From: Brettanomyces bruxellensis
Taxonomy: Eukaryota > Ascomycota > Pichiomycetes > Pichiales > Pichiaceae
Assembly (NCBI RefSeq): GCF_011074885.1
Contig: NC_054690.1
Coordinates: 191,001-255,000 of the forward strand
Direction of reading: 5' to 3'
Length of the DNA: 64,000 nucleotides
Positions 49,675 through 60,166 of the stretch are shown here, one piece after another (position 1 is the first letter of the stretch; every line of letters starts with the position of its first letter). The notes below the pieces were generated by a model, which saw only the letters and a program-made list of their open reading frames with translations, had not been told where the DNA came from and did no database searches. A program made the position numbers and the translations under genes.

Positions 49675-52600
49675 TTAGTTTCTGGTCTTAGTCTTCAGCA
49701 ACTGCATTCTTCTTCTCTCCTGTGCGTTGTCATATCTCATCTTTTTGGCCAACTCCGTGTTCTCAAATTTGAACTCAGAACGGACCTGACAGAATTCATC
49801 CTTCAGTAGATCCGCAGCAGTTGGACGTTTCTCTGGATCAATTTCAAAACACCTTTCAAGGAACTTCATACCACATGGACTGATTCTTTTCTTTGTCTCT
49901 TTTGAAATAGGAGGAGCAGATTTCTTTCCCAATCGAAATATTGCACCAGCTGCTGCAAAATCATGCCATGGCCTTTTACCTGCATACATCTCCAAGACAA
50001 CACACCCAAGAGACCATATATCAACCTTGGCACTGTAACCATTGTGTGCTTTCGCATCTATAATCTCAGGTGCCATCCAAAAAATCGTTCCTTGGAAAGT
50101 CATTGCCGACTGATTCGAATATATATCCTTGGACTTCTTACTGATACCGAAATCAGATATCTTGCAAACACCATCATTCTCTAAAAGAAGATTATCGGCC
50201 TTCAGATCACGGTGCAAAATTCCCCTGGAGTGGATGTATGTCAACCCTTGGAGCACCTGTTTAGTTAAGTAACGAATTAAATCCTCAGGGAATTGTCCAT
50301 AGCTCCGAATCAAGTGACCCACAGACCCACCAGACACGTACTCTAAAAATATGCTGTACGTATTATCCTTCATACCAAATCCCAAATACTGGACAATGTT
50401 CTCATGATCCAAATCCTTCAGTGTCTCCACCTCGGCCTTGAAACTTTTCACCAGCTCCTTCATCTCTCTGTTATCAAGGAATCTCGATGAAATTGTTGTC
50501 TGCTTGACGGCTATCATCTCACCTGTAGTGACATTCATTGCAAGATACACCTTTCCAAATGTACCCACACCAATAAGTTCACCCTTAACCCAGGCAAATT
50601 GTTTAAATCTCCCCTTCTTATCGCGTAGTTTGTTCACATACACCTCTGAAGAGGTCCCAGGAGTCACCTCTATCACCTTTTGACCCCACATCTTAGTGCT
50701 TTTTCTTCTCAACAGATTTCCGCCACGTCTTGCAGAGCTCTGTCTCATTACAGCCTTTCTCTTAGCTTCCTGGGCAACTATACGAATACTCTTCATCCTA
50801 TGGAATTGTCCCCCACCCAAAGAATTGCTTTTATTAACAGTTCTGTGAACTTTTGGAGTAGTAGGTTTACTTCTAAGTGGCTTTCTCTTGCGGTGTTCCT
50901 TCATTACATTATTCTTAACATCTGGATGTTCCACTATTGGCGAAACAGGTGGGGAAACAACTTCGTCGATAATCATTTTGTCAAGATCCGCATTCGGAAA
51001 GTATAACTCCAAGTTGTCATAGACAACCTCAGCAGGGGGTCTAATATCTAACGATGAATCCGATGAGGAAAGAGTAAAGGACAGTTCTGAAGAATCGGTC
51101 TTGGATCTCGATGTGTTCGAAGTACTCGTGGAGTTCATGCCAAAGCTTTTATTCTCAACAGCATCAGATATTGGACCGGTAGCTTGACCAGAATTTCCGG
51201 AAGGTTTCTCAATTGCATCCGATGAAAAGGAAACGGCCTTAACATCCTTAGAATCCAATTCATGCTTTGTATTACTATCGATGGTTGATACATCATCATC
51301 ATGATCGCTTGAATCTTCCTCTTCTTCTGCGGAATTTGCATTGGCCAACGGTTTCGTTGGAACTTTTGCAAAAAGATCACTGTCTGAACCAGAAGATGAC
51401 TCGCTTGATGTACTGCTAGAGTCCAGCTCTGGAGCATCGGCGAAGTTCACTTCGTTTTCTGCGAATGGATCGAACCGGCTTCGAACAGAAGCGGTTGTGT
51501 TCTTTCTCCTAATTGTTGACTTCCTGGATAGACTTATCAACTTTCTTAAAGAGCTTCGTCTTTCCATAAGTTCCAGTGTCTCAGGTGGGAACGCTGGAGG
51601 TGGTTTTCTGTTGACTTTAGAAACAGATTTCAAAGACTTTGAGCCTGAGGCTTGGGTGTCATCTGGAGGAGGTGGTGCACTTCTTAGTGCAACCAAATTT
51701 GCAGCTGCTCCGGACATTGAAAGCCTTCTGGAAGAAGACATGTCAGTTGATGGAGTAACAAAAGGTGTCTTTCTTCGTTGATCAAAGTCAACCTCTTTCC
51801 GTTCAGATCTGATCACTCGAAAAGACCTCATTCTTCCATTTTCTCGATCTTCACTTGAACTGTAATCACCAGAGGTCCTGGCAATAGACTTTGCTCGGGT
51901 GATTGAAGGACTTCTTTTCTTGAGCTTCGACCGTGATATGCTGCCAGAAGGTGCTCTTCTCAATGAAGTTGTCCTGGCAAGATGATCTGAGTAGCTCGTG
52001 GCAAGACTACCAGGAAAGGCTGTCGATGTACCTCTAAAGGACATTTTCCGCTGAGACATGACCGATTTCTGTCTTCTTAGTGATCCCTGTCTTGTTGTAT
52101 CATAGACGGCACCTTCTGATATTGATCTCCGCGAAGTATTCTCGTTTTTAGTGAAGTGCGCTTGATTTGGTAACAGTATCTCTTCGCTGGCCTCATCTAC
52201 GTATGCCGGATGTACAGACCTCTGCTGCTGCTTATTATCCTCAGCTAGGGTTGCACCATCAGAATCAGTTTCTGAATTTCCCTTCAGCGAAATCTGTTGA
52301 GTCGTAGATAATTCTAACAGCCCAATTCCATCCTTGCTGGTCATCGGTTTCAGCTTGGTTAGTGGCTGCACGTATAACTTACACACGCCGCCAAAAAATC
52401 TGGAATCAAGCAGTTTCTGAAGTTCTGCTTCCTCAAGTGCTTCACCTCGTTTGCAACCGAAATCGGTGAGATAAAACCTTGAAAGCTCACCATCAGTGAA
52501 TCCTAGCTCACTAGTAAACTTATCCTTCATCTCATCAACAGTTTTTATTGAGTCCACGGCAACGGCTTTGAATGACACGTTATCTGCAGTAATTAAAATG

Positions 52601-55041
52601 TACAACTTGGATTCCTCAGCTTCCCTGGAAGGCCTGAATTTATCATCCACAAAAAAGTACGGGGCCTCACTTTTGCCCGATTGAGCTAGTTTTCTGGTCG
52701 AAGCAGCAATCTCCTTGGCCTTCCTTATATTTGTAGCAGATAATGACACATGATTTTGGTTATAGTGAAGCTTTGAAGTAGTGATAACTGGAATTGTTAC
52801 GCCTGCTGGTGATGGCTTTTTTCCCACGGGCCCAATCTTCTCAAACGCGGGAACAGACTTCTTTCCCTTTGTTGTGTTTCTACGGCCTGATAGAAAATCG
52901 TCTGTGGACTTCTTTTTCTTTTCATTAAAGGTGTAGTCTCCCAGAAACATACTAAGTCTTTTTCTCTCCCCTTCAAACGAAGTTCTCCTTGATTTCTTGT
53001 ATTCCGAAGGGGAAAACATAGAGACCAAGGATACTGGACTAACTGGTGATTCTTCAGAAATTGCAACTGTGCTACTAGGCTTGCTTTTGCCAAAAAACTT
53101 GTTGAAAAGTCCCTTTGGAGTACTAGCATCGGATATTGAACCTTTAGACTTGCTTCTAGAATGAAGAGGGCCCTGAGCAGAAGTCGGACTTCTATTCTCT
53201 GCAGAATCAGATCTGACATTCACCGAATCAGTATTCACACTAGCTGACATTTCCGTGCCGCTAAACATGGATGTGGTAGCAGAACTGGACCGTTTATGCC
53301 TTCTGGTAAACCTTCTGACAAGAGATGGTGAATGAGAAAGTGAACCAGAAGCAGTCATGGGTCTTTCGGACTTTACTTCATTTTGAGAGCCAGTTGTCAA
53401 CTTTGGAATCGACTGACGATTTACTCTCGTAGAATATGAAATTTCTGCATCTTTTAGCTTGCGAAGCTGAGGAATTGGAGCAGATGCAACTGGAACTAGC
53501 CGCTCTCCAAGATTTCCATGAGGAGAAGCAAGAGTATTCGAGGATGTCAAAATGTTGTTATCAGATGGAGTAATATGAGATGAGAATTTCGACCCAGTGG
53601 ATGTTAAGGACTTCGGTGATAGCTTGTACTTGTTGTTCAAAGACGAATTGGCAGACGAGTCCGACTTTCTTCGAGATTCCTCCACCTTTGGCAGTTTCGA
53701 TTTCCCTAATTGTGAGGCAGAGCGAGCCACATTAATTGAAGTACCAGTTTTATTATGAACTCCAATAGTGGAGGATCCGCACGACTCGGTTGATGATGCA
53801 GTGAAATTAGACAGCTTGCTGTCGCTGGAAAGCATAGATGTTGGCGATTGGACTATTGAAGATACCATTGATATTGGGGAAGTAGCCTCACCTGTTGATG
53901 TAACAACTGTGATTGATGGAGGTGGTCTGTATATAATTTGGTGTGCTATCTCCTTCCTCAAAAGCTGAAGAAATCTTGCTGGTGTGGAAAATGTATCACT
54001 AGTGTCAAGCCCTTGCAAATACATTCGAAGGTTCTCATATGATTGCAAGTTATAAAAGCGGTCCTTTTCTAAATGGTACCGAGAGAATGTTTGCACCCAA
54101 GTCTCGTTGAATTTGTGAAGTCGCAACCATTTCACAACAACCTCCATAGTACAGTTTTCAGGTGTATCCAGTGTGACAGAATTCTCACGTTCATGTTGAG
54201 ATAAAGTTTGGACACCCCTTGTAAGCGTTTTCGATGAATGAAGGTTATCATCCGCCGGTATTGATGCTGAAATTGGCTCATCCTCATCACTATAGGAATC
54301 AGAGGACGAGCTGGCTGTAGGCATAGAATGAAGAGACAGAGACCACCGATCGGGTATATTGATGCTGACACTATCACGGTAGTTACTTCTTTTTGACATC
54401 GGTGATGTATCTATCGATGACTTTGAATTCACCGTTTTCCGATTAATATCTTCAGACTCACCTGAATTGTGCAGTTTACCTATTCCTGGATCAAGAGTCG
54501 ATGGAATAAATTCCGGCCCTATTGTTTCATGAGCAGAACTGAATTCATGAGAATGCCTATCTGTACTTGTTTCGTCGGCAGACTCGAACATTGAGCTGCC
54601 TGAAGTGTCCGTTGAGTTCATTAAAGAAGTAAACTTACTGCTAACTTCTGTATATATCGGAGAGGTATTATTGGTGGAATCTCGGCTGGCTTTCGAAGTT
54701 GGAGTATGAACATTCAATTTTTGAGTATCTGCAGTCGAAATAGATGACTCCTCTTCAACTTTATGGTTCGATGCATGACCAAATTTCCTGCCACTATTCC
54801 ATTTTTCAACGTGTTTGTTTCCTGCTGAAGTCCGTCGTGCTCTTGCCTTAGTACTATGCTTTTCCGTTGTGTGTTGGTGAATATATCCCATAGTGGCCTG
54901 GTGAGGATCAAGATGAGCTGGTGTTATAGATGCGTACGGTGAATCATCAGTTGAATTCAGTGAATATGAGTTGATTTCTGACGGAAACTGATCGTAAAGA
55001 AACTCTGGAATCTGGTCTTTCTCATTAGTCTTTGAACTCAT
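49675..55041 (-). CDS. BCK1: MAP kinase kinase kinase BCK1 (cell-wall integrity pathway)
   Basis: Kinase acting below Pkc1 and above Mkk1/2 and Slt2 in the cell-wall integrity cascade. From the ATG at 55041 it has 1788 residues (yeast Bck1 1478). Order: Ser/Thr-rich region; a SAM-like helical domain at about residues 300-360 (VVKWLRLHKFNETWVQTFSR); a long Ser-rich linker; a Ras-association-like ubiquitin fold at about 810-900 (LYILITADNVSFKAVAVDSI); another linker with several RRxS sites suitable for Pkc1. The C-terminal kinase domain (about 1490-1760) has GVGTFGKVYLAM, AVKQTT, HRDLKADN and DFGISKK, with the MAPKKK-typical GTIFWMAPE. The four residues before this ATG follow a TTG and are not counted. 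Neighbours are unrelated. Confidence 0.96.
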   Translation of the reverse strand: MSSKTNEKDQIPEFLYDQFPSEINSYSLNSTDDSPYASITPAHLDPHQATMGYIHQHTTEKHSTKARARRTSAGNKHVEKWNSGRKFGHASNHKVEEESSISTADTQKLNVHTPTSKASRDSTNNTSPIYTEVSSKFTSLMNSTDTSGSSMFESADETSTDRHSHEFSSAHETIGPEFIPSTLDPGIGKLHNSGESEDINRKTVNSKSSIDTSPMSKRSNYRDSVSINIPDRWSLSLHSMPTASSSSDSYSDEDEPISASIPADDNLHSSKTLTRGVQTLSQHERENSVTLDTPENCTMEVVVKWLRLHKFNETWVQTFSRYHLEKDRFYNLQSYENLRMYLQGLDTSDTFSTPARFLQLLRKEIAHQIIYRPPPSITVVTSTGEATSPISMVSSIVQSPTSMLSSDSKLSNFTASSTESCGSSTIGVHNKTGTSINVARSASQLGKSKLPKVEESRRKSDSSANSSLNNKYKLSPKSLTSTGSKFSSHITPSDNNILTSSNTLASPHGNLGERLVPVASAPIPQLRKLKDAEISYSTRVNRQSIPKLTTGSQNEVKSERPMTASGSLSHSPSLVRRFTRRHKRSSSATTSMFSGTEMSASVNTDSVNVRSDSAENRSPTSAQGPLHSRSKSKGSISDASTPKGLFNKFFGKSKPSSTVAISEESPVSPVSLVSMFSPSEYKKSRRTSFEGERKRLSMFLGDYTFNEKKKKSTDDFLSGRRNTTKGKKSVPAFEKIGPVGKKPSPAGVTIPVITTSKLHYNQNHVSLSATNIRKAKEIAASTRKLAQSGKSEAPYFFVDDKFRPSREAEESKLYILITADNVSFKAVAVDSIKTVDEMKDKFTSELGFTDGELSRFYLTDFGCKRGEALEEAELQKLLDSRFFGGVCKLYVQPLTKLKPMTSKDGIGLLELSTTQQISLKGNSETDSDGATLAEDNKQQQRSVHPAYVDEASEEILLPNQAHFTKNENTSRRSISEGAVYDTTRQGSLRRQKSVMSQRKMSFRGTSTAFPGSLATSYSDHLARTTSLRRAPSGSISRSKLKKRSPSITRAKSIARTSGDYSSSEDRENGRMRSFRVIRSERKEVDFDQRRKTPFVTPSTDMSSSRRLSMSGAAANLVALRSAPPPPDDTQASGSKSLKSVSKVNRKPPPAFPPETLELMERRSSLRKLISLSRKSTIRRKNTTASVRSRFDPFAENEVNFADAPELDSSSTSSESSSGSDSDLFAKVPTKPLANANSAEEEEDSSDHDDDVSTIDSNTKHELDSKDVKAVSFSSDAIEKPSGNSGQATGPISDAVENKSFGMNSTSTSNTSRSKTDSSELSFTLSSSDSSLDIRPPAEVVYDNLELYFPNADLDKMIIDEVVSPPVSPIVEHPDVKNNVMKEHRKRKPLRSKPTTPKVHRTVNKSNSLGGGQFHRMKSIRIVAQEAKRKAVMRQSSARRGGNLLRRKSTKMWGQKVIEVTPGTSSEVYVNKLRDKKGRFKQFAWVKGELIGVGTFGKVYLAMNVTTGEMIAVKQTTISSRFLDNREMKELVKSFKAEVETLKDLDHENIVQYLGFGMKDNTYSIFLEYVSGGSVGHLIRSYGQFPEDLIRYLTKQVLQGLTYIHSRGILHRDLKADNLLLENDGVCKISDFGISKKSKDIYSNQSAMTFQGTIFWMAPEIIDAKAHNGYSAKVDIWSLGCVVLEMYAGKRPWHDFAAAGAIFRLGKKSAPPISKETKKRISPCGMKFLERCFEIDPEKRPTAADLLKDEFCQVRSEFKFENTELAKKMRYDNAQERRRMQLLKTKTRN

Positions 55042-55608
55042 CACCAATTCCAATGCCCAAAGAGTTTAAGGAAAACAAAACTGATCAAAGAAACTCAGCC
55101 CAAGATATACCACTGTGATTAAGAAAGTTCTTTGACTCAAATGTTCAAATAAAAATGTATTAGAATTGTGTGTGTGTACGCCGACTATCTATCTTCCTTA
55201 TCTATTATAAATAAAATAGCAAAGAAATTTTAGCGCGCGCCTAATAATTGTACGAGAGGGTTCGGAGTATGAAAAAGTAAAAGTCAAGCATTAAAAATAT
55301 CCACCGTATAAATTAACCAAATATATTGTATCTAACAATCAGTGGCCATAGTTTTTACCTAATGCTTTGCAAATCGTATGCTGTCTTTATAATATATATA
55401 ACTATTGTGGTGTTTATACTAAATTATAACAATATGTCCATGTCTATTGCTATTTAGATATATGTACATGCATTTACAGATATGATCCAGGGCGACCGTA
55501 ATAAAGGTGGCTAAATTGTCTGGACTTGAAATAATTGACCATGTGTCGGCACACTAAGCAATATAGCCGAGTCACTGAATGACTAATAGAGTACAGTGGA
55601 TGCTGTCC
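55042..55608. other. Intergenic region: BCK1 promoter / MRPL49 3' flank
   Basis: 567 bases, AT-rich with TA-rich tracts (55390-55470). No gene or RNA recognised. Confidence 0.5.
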
Positions 55609-56184
55609 TTAAACGTTAAGTTTTAACTCAGTTATTCTGATTTTTGTGAGGTCATGCTTCACCTGAACATGTCTGGTATGTCTATTTCTCTTCTTTGTAA
55701 TCTCCTTCACATACATAGGATTCTTTGTCTTCTCTAAAATTATTCCTTTGATTGTAACTGCATCTGATGGTAATCCTTCTTTGACGTGATATGTGTAGTT
55801 TCTTGATCCAACTGTTGTAATATCTGTAAACTGAAGTGCATCCCCAATATCTGCATGTTTCATTCTAAAAGGTAATATAATAATGTCTCCCTTAGTTACT
55901 AAGAAAGGACGATTATGAATGTTAATTGTAGCATACAAGTTCTGCTCGTATTTGAGAGGTGTCAAATCTGGAATTTGTACAGCTTCATTAATCTTCTCAG
56001 AATTTGGTGAATTTGACTCTTTCAATGGCCGGCTTCGTTCAGCATCTAAGTGCTCCTGATTATGTGCGAAAAGTGAAGAATGTAAAGATCTAAAAGTGGT
56101 GTTTCTGCTCTGTAAGGTATATGCTTTTATGAATGAGCTTCTAAATCCAGTCTTGAAGCCAACACCACATATTCTGGAAAGCAT
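55609..56184 (-). CDS. MRPL49: Mitochondrial large-subunit ribosomal protein bL21m
   Basis: Mitochondrial ribosome component of the bL21 family. The first in-frame ATG is at 56184, giving 191 residues (yeast Mrpl49 161). The start MLSRICGVGFKTGFRSSF is a plausible matrix presequence. The L21 fold is visible as LYATINIHNRPFLVTKGDII, LPFRMKHADIGDALQF, then the loop KRNRHTRHVQVKHDLTKIRI and the ending ITEL. The KKRNRHTRHxQ.H....I.I segment is the bacterial L21 signature (KRRKNYRRKxGHRQxxTxxxI). The frame extends to a GTG at 56223, not used. Confidence 0.93.
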   Translation of the reverse strand: MLSRICGVGFKTGFRSSFIKAYTLQSRNTTFRSLHSSLFAHNQEHLDAERSRPLKESNSPNSEKINEAVQIPDLTPLKYEQNLYATINIHNRPFLVTKGDIIILPFRMKHADIGDALQFTDITTVGSRNYTYHVKEGLPSDAVTIKGIILEKTKNPMYVKEITKKRNRHTRHVQVKHDLTKIRITELKLNV

Positions 56185-56478
56185 GATGTCGAATAAATAA
56201 TATAGGTGACTAGTTAAGTACACTCTGAAAGACTTGTTATAATGTGTGGTTTACTTAATGTTGGTTTTACATTTCTTCGCTTATTCGTCTAGTTGATAAC
56301 TCTGGCTGTGTGCCAAAAAAAAAAAAAAAGACAAGGGTGAAAAATGCTTTTCAAAGCATTAGAAACATCCGTACATTTACTTAACATGACTTTTAACCAT
56401 AATATGCGCAATGGCTGATCATTGTGGATTTTTAGACAACTATATATAAAGATGCAGAATGTTATAATCCTCCGAAAC

Positions 56479-57197
56479 TTACTCGGACTTCTTCTCAACT
56501 TCCTTTTTGTGCTTATCCCCTCTGCAAGCTTCTTCATCTGCTTCTTTCTCTGCTTAAGCATATAAGAGTAAAGAGTGTACGATCCTGGAACATATATTGC
56601 TAAGCAAGCAATAAGGAAGTATTTATACACGGCACCATAAACGAACTGGGCTTCGTCTAAACTTTTGTAGATGATGCTGACCTCAGATGAAATTCCCATG
56701 GGATACAGAACTGTAAATAGACTGTATCTGAGCCATGTCAACTTTTTAGGTGTATTGTCATGTGTCAACAACTTAGCGGCGTAATAATAATATCTAACCG
56801 TTTCGGTGGTCGACCAAGCGATGCAAAGAGTAATATAAACCCAATGATAGTTTCCTGGAGAATAAGGAAGAGCCTTGAAAATTCCCAAAACAATAAGTAG
56901 TCTGGAAGCCACTTGCATCACGGTAGTAAGCAAAGGTGACTTGACATTACCAACAGCAGAATTATAAATCTCCACAACTGCACAGCATTGAACTAGAACA
57001 ACCCAATTGTTTGTTAATGTGAACATTTCAGGCTGACCGAAGAAAATCGCAGTTATGATAGTGTTGAGAAGAATGAATGCCCAAAGTCCACCGGAAAGCA
57101 AGTTATAGTTTGTAATCCACATTGGAGAGGTTTGCTTGGGAGCAGTCGAACCAGATGGTTTCGCCTTCATGTCTTTAGACTGTTGCTCTGATGGCAT
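56479..57197 (-). CDS. PHS1: 3-hydroxyacyl-CoA dehydratase PHS1, 3' end frameshifted
   Basis: ER enzyme for the third step of very-long-chain fatty-acid elongation; essential in S. cerevisiae. The ATG-started frame gives six or so membrane spans with the active-site neighbourhood WSTTETVRYYYYA (catalytic Tyr and Glu follow) and WLRYSLFTVLYPMGISSE with its conserved Glu. After ...QMKKLA (about 56523) the uninterrupted frame runs to 56289 into unlikely sequence. Shifting by one base gives RGDKHKKEVEKKSE and a stop at 56481-56479, a typical lysine-rich ER-retention tail. The total then is about 239 residues (yeast Phs1 217). The break fits one lost A in GCAAGAGG. Confidence 0.92.
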
Positions 57198-57555
57198 TTT
57201 GATTGATCAAGGTGGAAATTGTATATGTGCAACAAGGATGTGTAGTTATGAAAGCCCAACATTTAAGAGGATTATAGAGATACGCGAATATTATGGTAGG
57301 GTTAACTTTTCATATGTCCCTCATATCCTATTTTTTTTTTTTTTTTTTTTTTTCGCTAGTTTTCTATTTAGGTACCTGATTTTTTAAGACTTGTGTTCGT
57401 TTATGACGTGTTAAGTGAAGATTATAATTAGACATTGATTTACGTTCCGAAAGCAAACAGATTTATTTCTGCGTCATACAAAGCGGTATCAATACTAATA
57501 TAGCTGTATTTCACTAGTATAAACAAGTCATTTGTCAATATTTGCATAAAACATC
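57198..57555. promoter_or_regulatory. Divergent PHS1/LCL2 promoter with 23-T run
   Basis: Shared promoter of two divergent secretory-pathway genes. A run of 23 T (57331-57353) sits near the middle. The ATG-containing plus-strand frame at 57136-57387 is read mostly from PHS1 antisense and is not a gene. Confidence 0.5.
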
Positions 57556-57909
57556 ATGACTCCGTTATCGTTGATACTCACATTACTATTTACCGTGTCA
57601 TACGTACAAGCTGATATATTTCAAAATCTGTTTGGCCAGCAAATGAGACAACAGGAAGAGAAGTTTGACTATCAAAAGAAGCAACTAAACTCAGAGTGCA
57701 GCAAGTATCTCTGCCCGGAAAGTTTTGCTTGTGTTTCAAAGCCAATCGACTGCCCATGTCCATTTCCAGATTCTCAGCAGAAGTGTATTCTTCCCGATAG
57801 GCAAAATTATGTGTGCATAGCCAAGACGGACAAAGCAGATTTAAAGGGTTTCAAAGGTGAGATACGAGATTGCTCGTGGGTCAGAAAGGCATACAAGGGA
57901 AAGGTGTGA
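57556..57909 (+). CDS. LCL2: LCL2 family ER-quality-control/lifespan protein
   Basis: Small secretory protein (117 residues; yeast Lcl2 131) linked to ER-associated degradation and lifespan. Signal peptide: PLSLILTLLFTVSYVQA. The mature part has the family core: QQEEKFDYQKKQLNSECSKY, then CPESFACVSKPIDCPCPFPD and KCILPDRQNYVCI. Six or more cysteines are conserved. It converges with SEN2 (121 bases between stops). Confidence 0.92.
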   Translation: MTPLSLILTLLFTVSYVQADIFQNLFGQQMRQQEEKFDYQKKQLNSECSKYLCPESFACVSKPIDCPCPFPDSQQKCILPDRQNYVCIAKTDKADLKGFKGEIRDCSWVRKAYKGKV

Positions 57910-58030
57910 ATAGGGGACTATGCACAACACACATAGTAATATATAGATAATCATGTTTAATCCAAAAATCTACAATGAACCTCGCTTGTATAAATATATT
58001 TGTATCTATTTATGTATGCAATGAGAGAGT

Positions 58031-59167
58031 CTACACTCTCGTACGACTTGGCGTCCATCTCTTGTAAACAATCTCCTGGATCGTGTACAAGTTTAGCAAT
58101 CGGATCAAGCCCTCGGGATCGCGTCCATCCAAAGAGTTCCAAACCTGTTCGAACATCTCCTTGGAAGGTGAATCAACATAGCAAAGAATCATTGTTTTCT
58201 TGACAGCAGACACAACACGAAAAATAGATCCGAAATGCGTCCAATTTTTCAATCTTTGCTTCGAAGTGTTATTCATAACGGTAACGGCAAAAGCGGCATG
58301 ATGGAAAGGTGGGCCCCTCTGATATAAAACGTAATCCGAAGAGAATTTGAGGCCGCTCTTCACACACCATCCCAAAGACTTGTAATGCATGTAAACGACA
58401 AATTGAATCAAAAAATCATTCTGTGGAGAAGCGTTACCAAACTGTAAAGTCTGCTCTTTCAAAAGCCTGATTGTTGAAAGCACCTTGACTTCATCACCCT
58501 TGCCAGCAGTCACTCTCGCAGCACCTATATAACTGAGAAAGAGAGACTCACAGTGGGTGAGCTGCAAATACTCGATATTTCGAACTGTGTGACCATCTAT
58601 CATAAGCTCTCGATCTTCCGCACGAAGATTATTTTGATTAAAAGAACTTGATGGAGGACGAGCTCTACTAATCAAATCACGCCTCTCACTCAACTTTGTA
58701 CGTTCAACTTCCAGCTCTGCTAGTTTGTCCTTATCTCCAGATAACTTATAATTTCTCTCGCGCAAAAGAAACTCGTTTCTATCTTTTTTATATGCTTCCC
58801 TCAATTGTCTTCTGTACTTCACTATCTCCTCACCCGTTATCTCCTTTGCATTAACTCCCAAAATACGCTTTTCAGCTCGTGCTATCCATGTGGGCTCTGA
58901 ACGTGAAAGTGAGCCCTTGCCATAAAAGCCGGACTCCCAAAGATAGTTTGCATCTTTGCAGTTTGTCACTTTAAAGCAGCACTCCTCCTCATCGTACAGA
59001 ATGTCAATTTTCTTGTTGCAAAGGGTGATTGCTTGATAAATGAAGGAACAGGCTGCAACAACCCAAGACACTGGATTTCCTGGATAAACTGGCGGTATTT
59101 GGATAACCTTAATAGGAAGGGGTCTGGTGAATCTTTCCAGCTTCTCGCTGCTATGCTTTGTAGACAT
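58031..59167 (-). CDS. SEN2: tRNA-splicing endonuclease catalytic subunit SEN2
   Basis: Cuts the 5' splice site of intron-containing pre-tRNAs. From the ATG at 59167 it has 378 residues (yeast Sen2 377). The N-terminal part has WESGFYGKGSLSRSEPTW, the middle is a charged helix, and the C-terminal endonuclease domain holds YMHYKSLGWCVKSGLKFSSD, YVLYQRGPPFHHAAFAV (catalytic Tyr and His) and VVSAVKKTM with the catalytic Lys. All three catalytic residues are present. An upstream TTG (59176) in frame is ignored. It lies divergent from CDO1 across 1 kb. Confidence 0.96.
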   Translation of the reverse strand: MSTKHSSEKLERFTRPLPIKVIQIPPVYPGNPVSWVVAACSFIYQAITLCNKKIDILYDEEECCFKVTNCKDANYLWESGFYGKGSLSRSEPTWIARAEKRILGVNAKEITGEEIVKYRRQLREAYKKDRNEFLLRERNYKLSGDKDKLAELEVERTKLSERRDLISRARPPSSSFNQNNLRAEDRELMIDGHTVRNIEYLQLTHCESLFLSYIGAARVTAGKGDEVKVLSTIRLLKEQTLQFGNASPQNDFLIQFVVYMHYKSLGWCVKSGLKFSSDYVLYQRGPPFHHAAFAVTVMNNTSKQRLKNWTHFGSIFRVVSAVKKTMILCYVDSPSKEMFEQVWNSLDGRDPEGLIRLLNLYTIQEIVYKRWTPSRTRV

Positions 59168-60166
59168 ATCTGGCAACGAAGTTAAACAATTAATTTCACA
59201 CAGCGATCATTTGTGGAAAAGCAAATATAATCTGATGGAAATGAAATATCGGTGTTAGTAAACTGCACACATTACACAATCCCGGTCCCACTTCACTTCT
59301 GCAGAAATTTGAATATATTTAGATTATCAGATACCGTTGTAGTCATGTAGTGCTCACACAAACCAAGTACGAAAACAATTTCAAACCCGGATTCAAGCAA
59401 CTAAGTAAAAGTTATCATCACTTAAGTTTCAAAATTCCACTAAAAAGCAGCTCTATGCACAATCTGTACTTGCTTCAATTTGCAAATTCAAGAAGAATAT
59501 TAGTCTACTAATTGGTTCTTCAAAGTTTTATGTTGTTTTCTCAAAAAGAGAGTAATGTTATGCTTAGGGTTAAGTTATTGAGGAGAGGCATTTCACGAAG
59601 TCTCGAAAAAAATATGGAACGAACACGAAATTTTTTTTTTCTCGCCCAACGCAAGGGTCTTATTTTCAGGGTTTGGTGGTAAAAATGTGTTGGTAAAAAT
59701 GTATAAGTGGAATAAGATTAATGATTCAGATATAGGAAAATTAACCAAGTGATGATCACACTACAAAGCGGATAAACAACAAGATTATTATCACACCTTT
59801 GATTCCTTCAACCGCTTTGGATAACTGAAATTTTAGTATCCAAAATCGAAATATGCTGTACCATGCAGCATAATGCAGGATACCCTATCTGCCGCACCAG
59901 TACACCTAAATAATTTTACTTACGATTGCGTGATCACCCATGATTCAAAGTGATAAGCAGCGCTTGCAGCTTCCTAGGATTGATCACAATGCGTAAACAT
60001 GGTAGAGTGAAATGAAAGCGTAAATTTTGCGTAATTGTCGACGTTATCATTTAAAAGAAAACACGAAATTTTTATTCTGAATTCAACTTCACTCGTCGGT
60101 GTTTACACACCCAACTGGGTTAGTTAGCTCTATACACATCGAGTATAAAAATATACATATTAAAAG
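59168..60166. promoter_or_regulatory. 1-kb divergent SEN2/CDO1 promoter with repeated TGATCAC
   Basis: Contains three same-orientation TGATCAC sites at 59753-59759, 59931-59937 and 59981-59987, at about -410, -230 and -180 relative to the CDO1 ATG. An inverted pair CAAAGCGG (59764-59771) and CCGCTTTG (59812-59819), each followed by GATAA on the same strand, suggests a dyad for a zinc-cluster or GATA factor. No gene seen. Confidence 0.5.

Noticed and set aside
56289..56478. Extended C-terminus of PHS1 in the uninterrupted frame
   Set aside because: Sequence after 56523 is out of frame; a Lys-rich tail with stop is found in the shifted frame.
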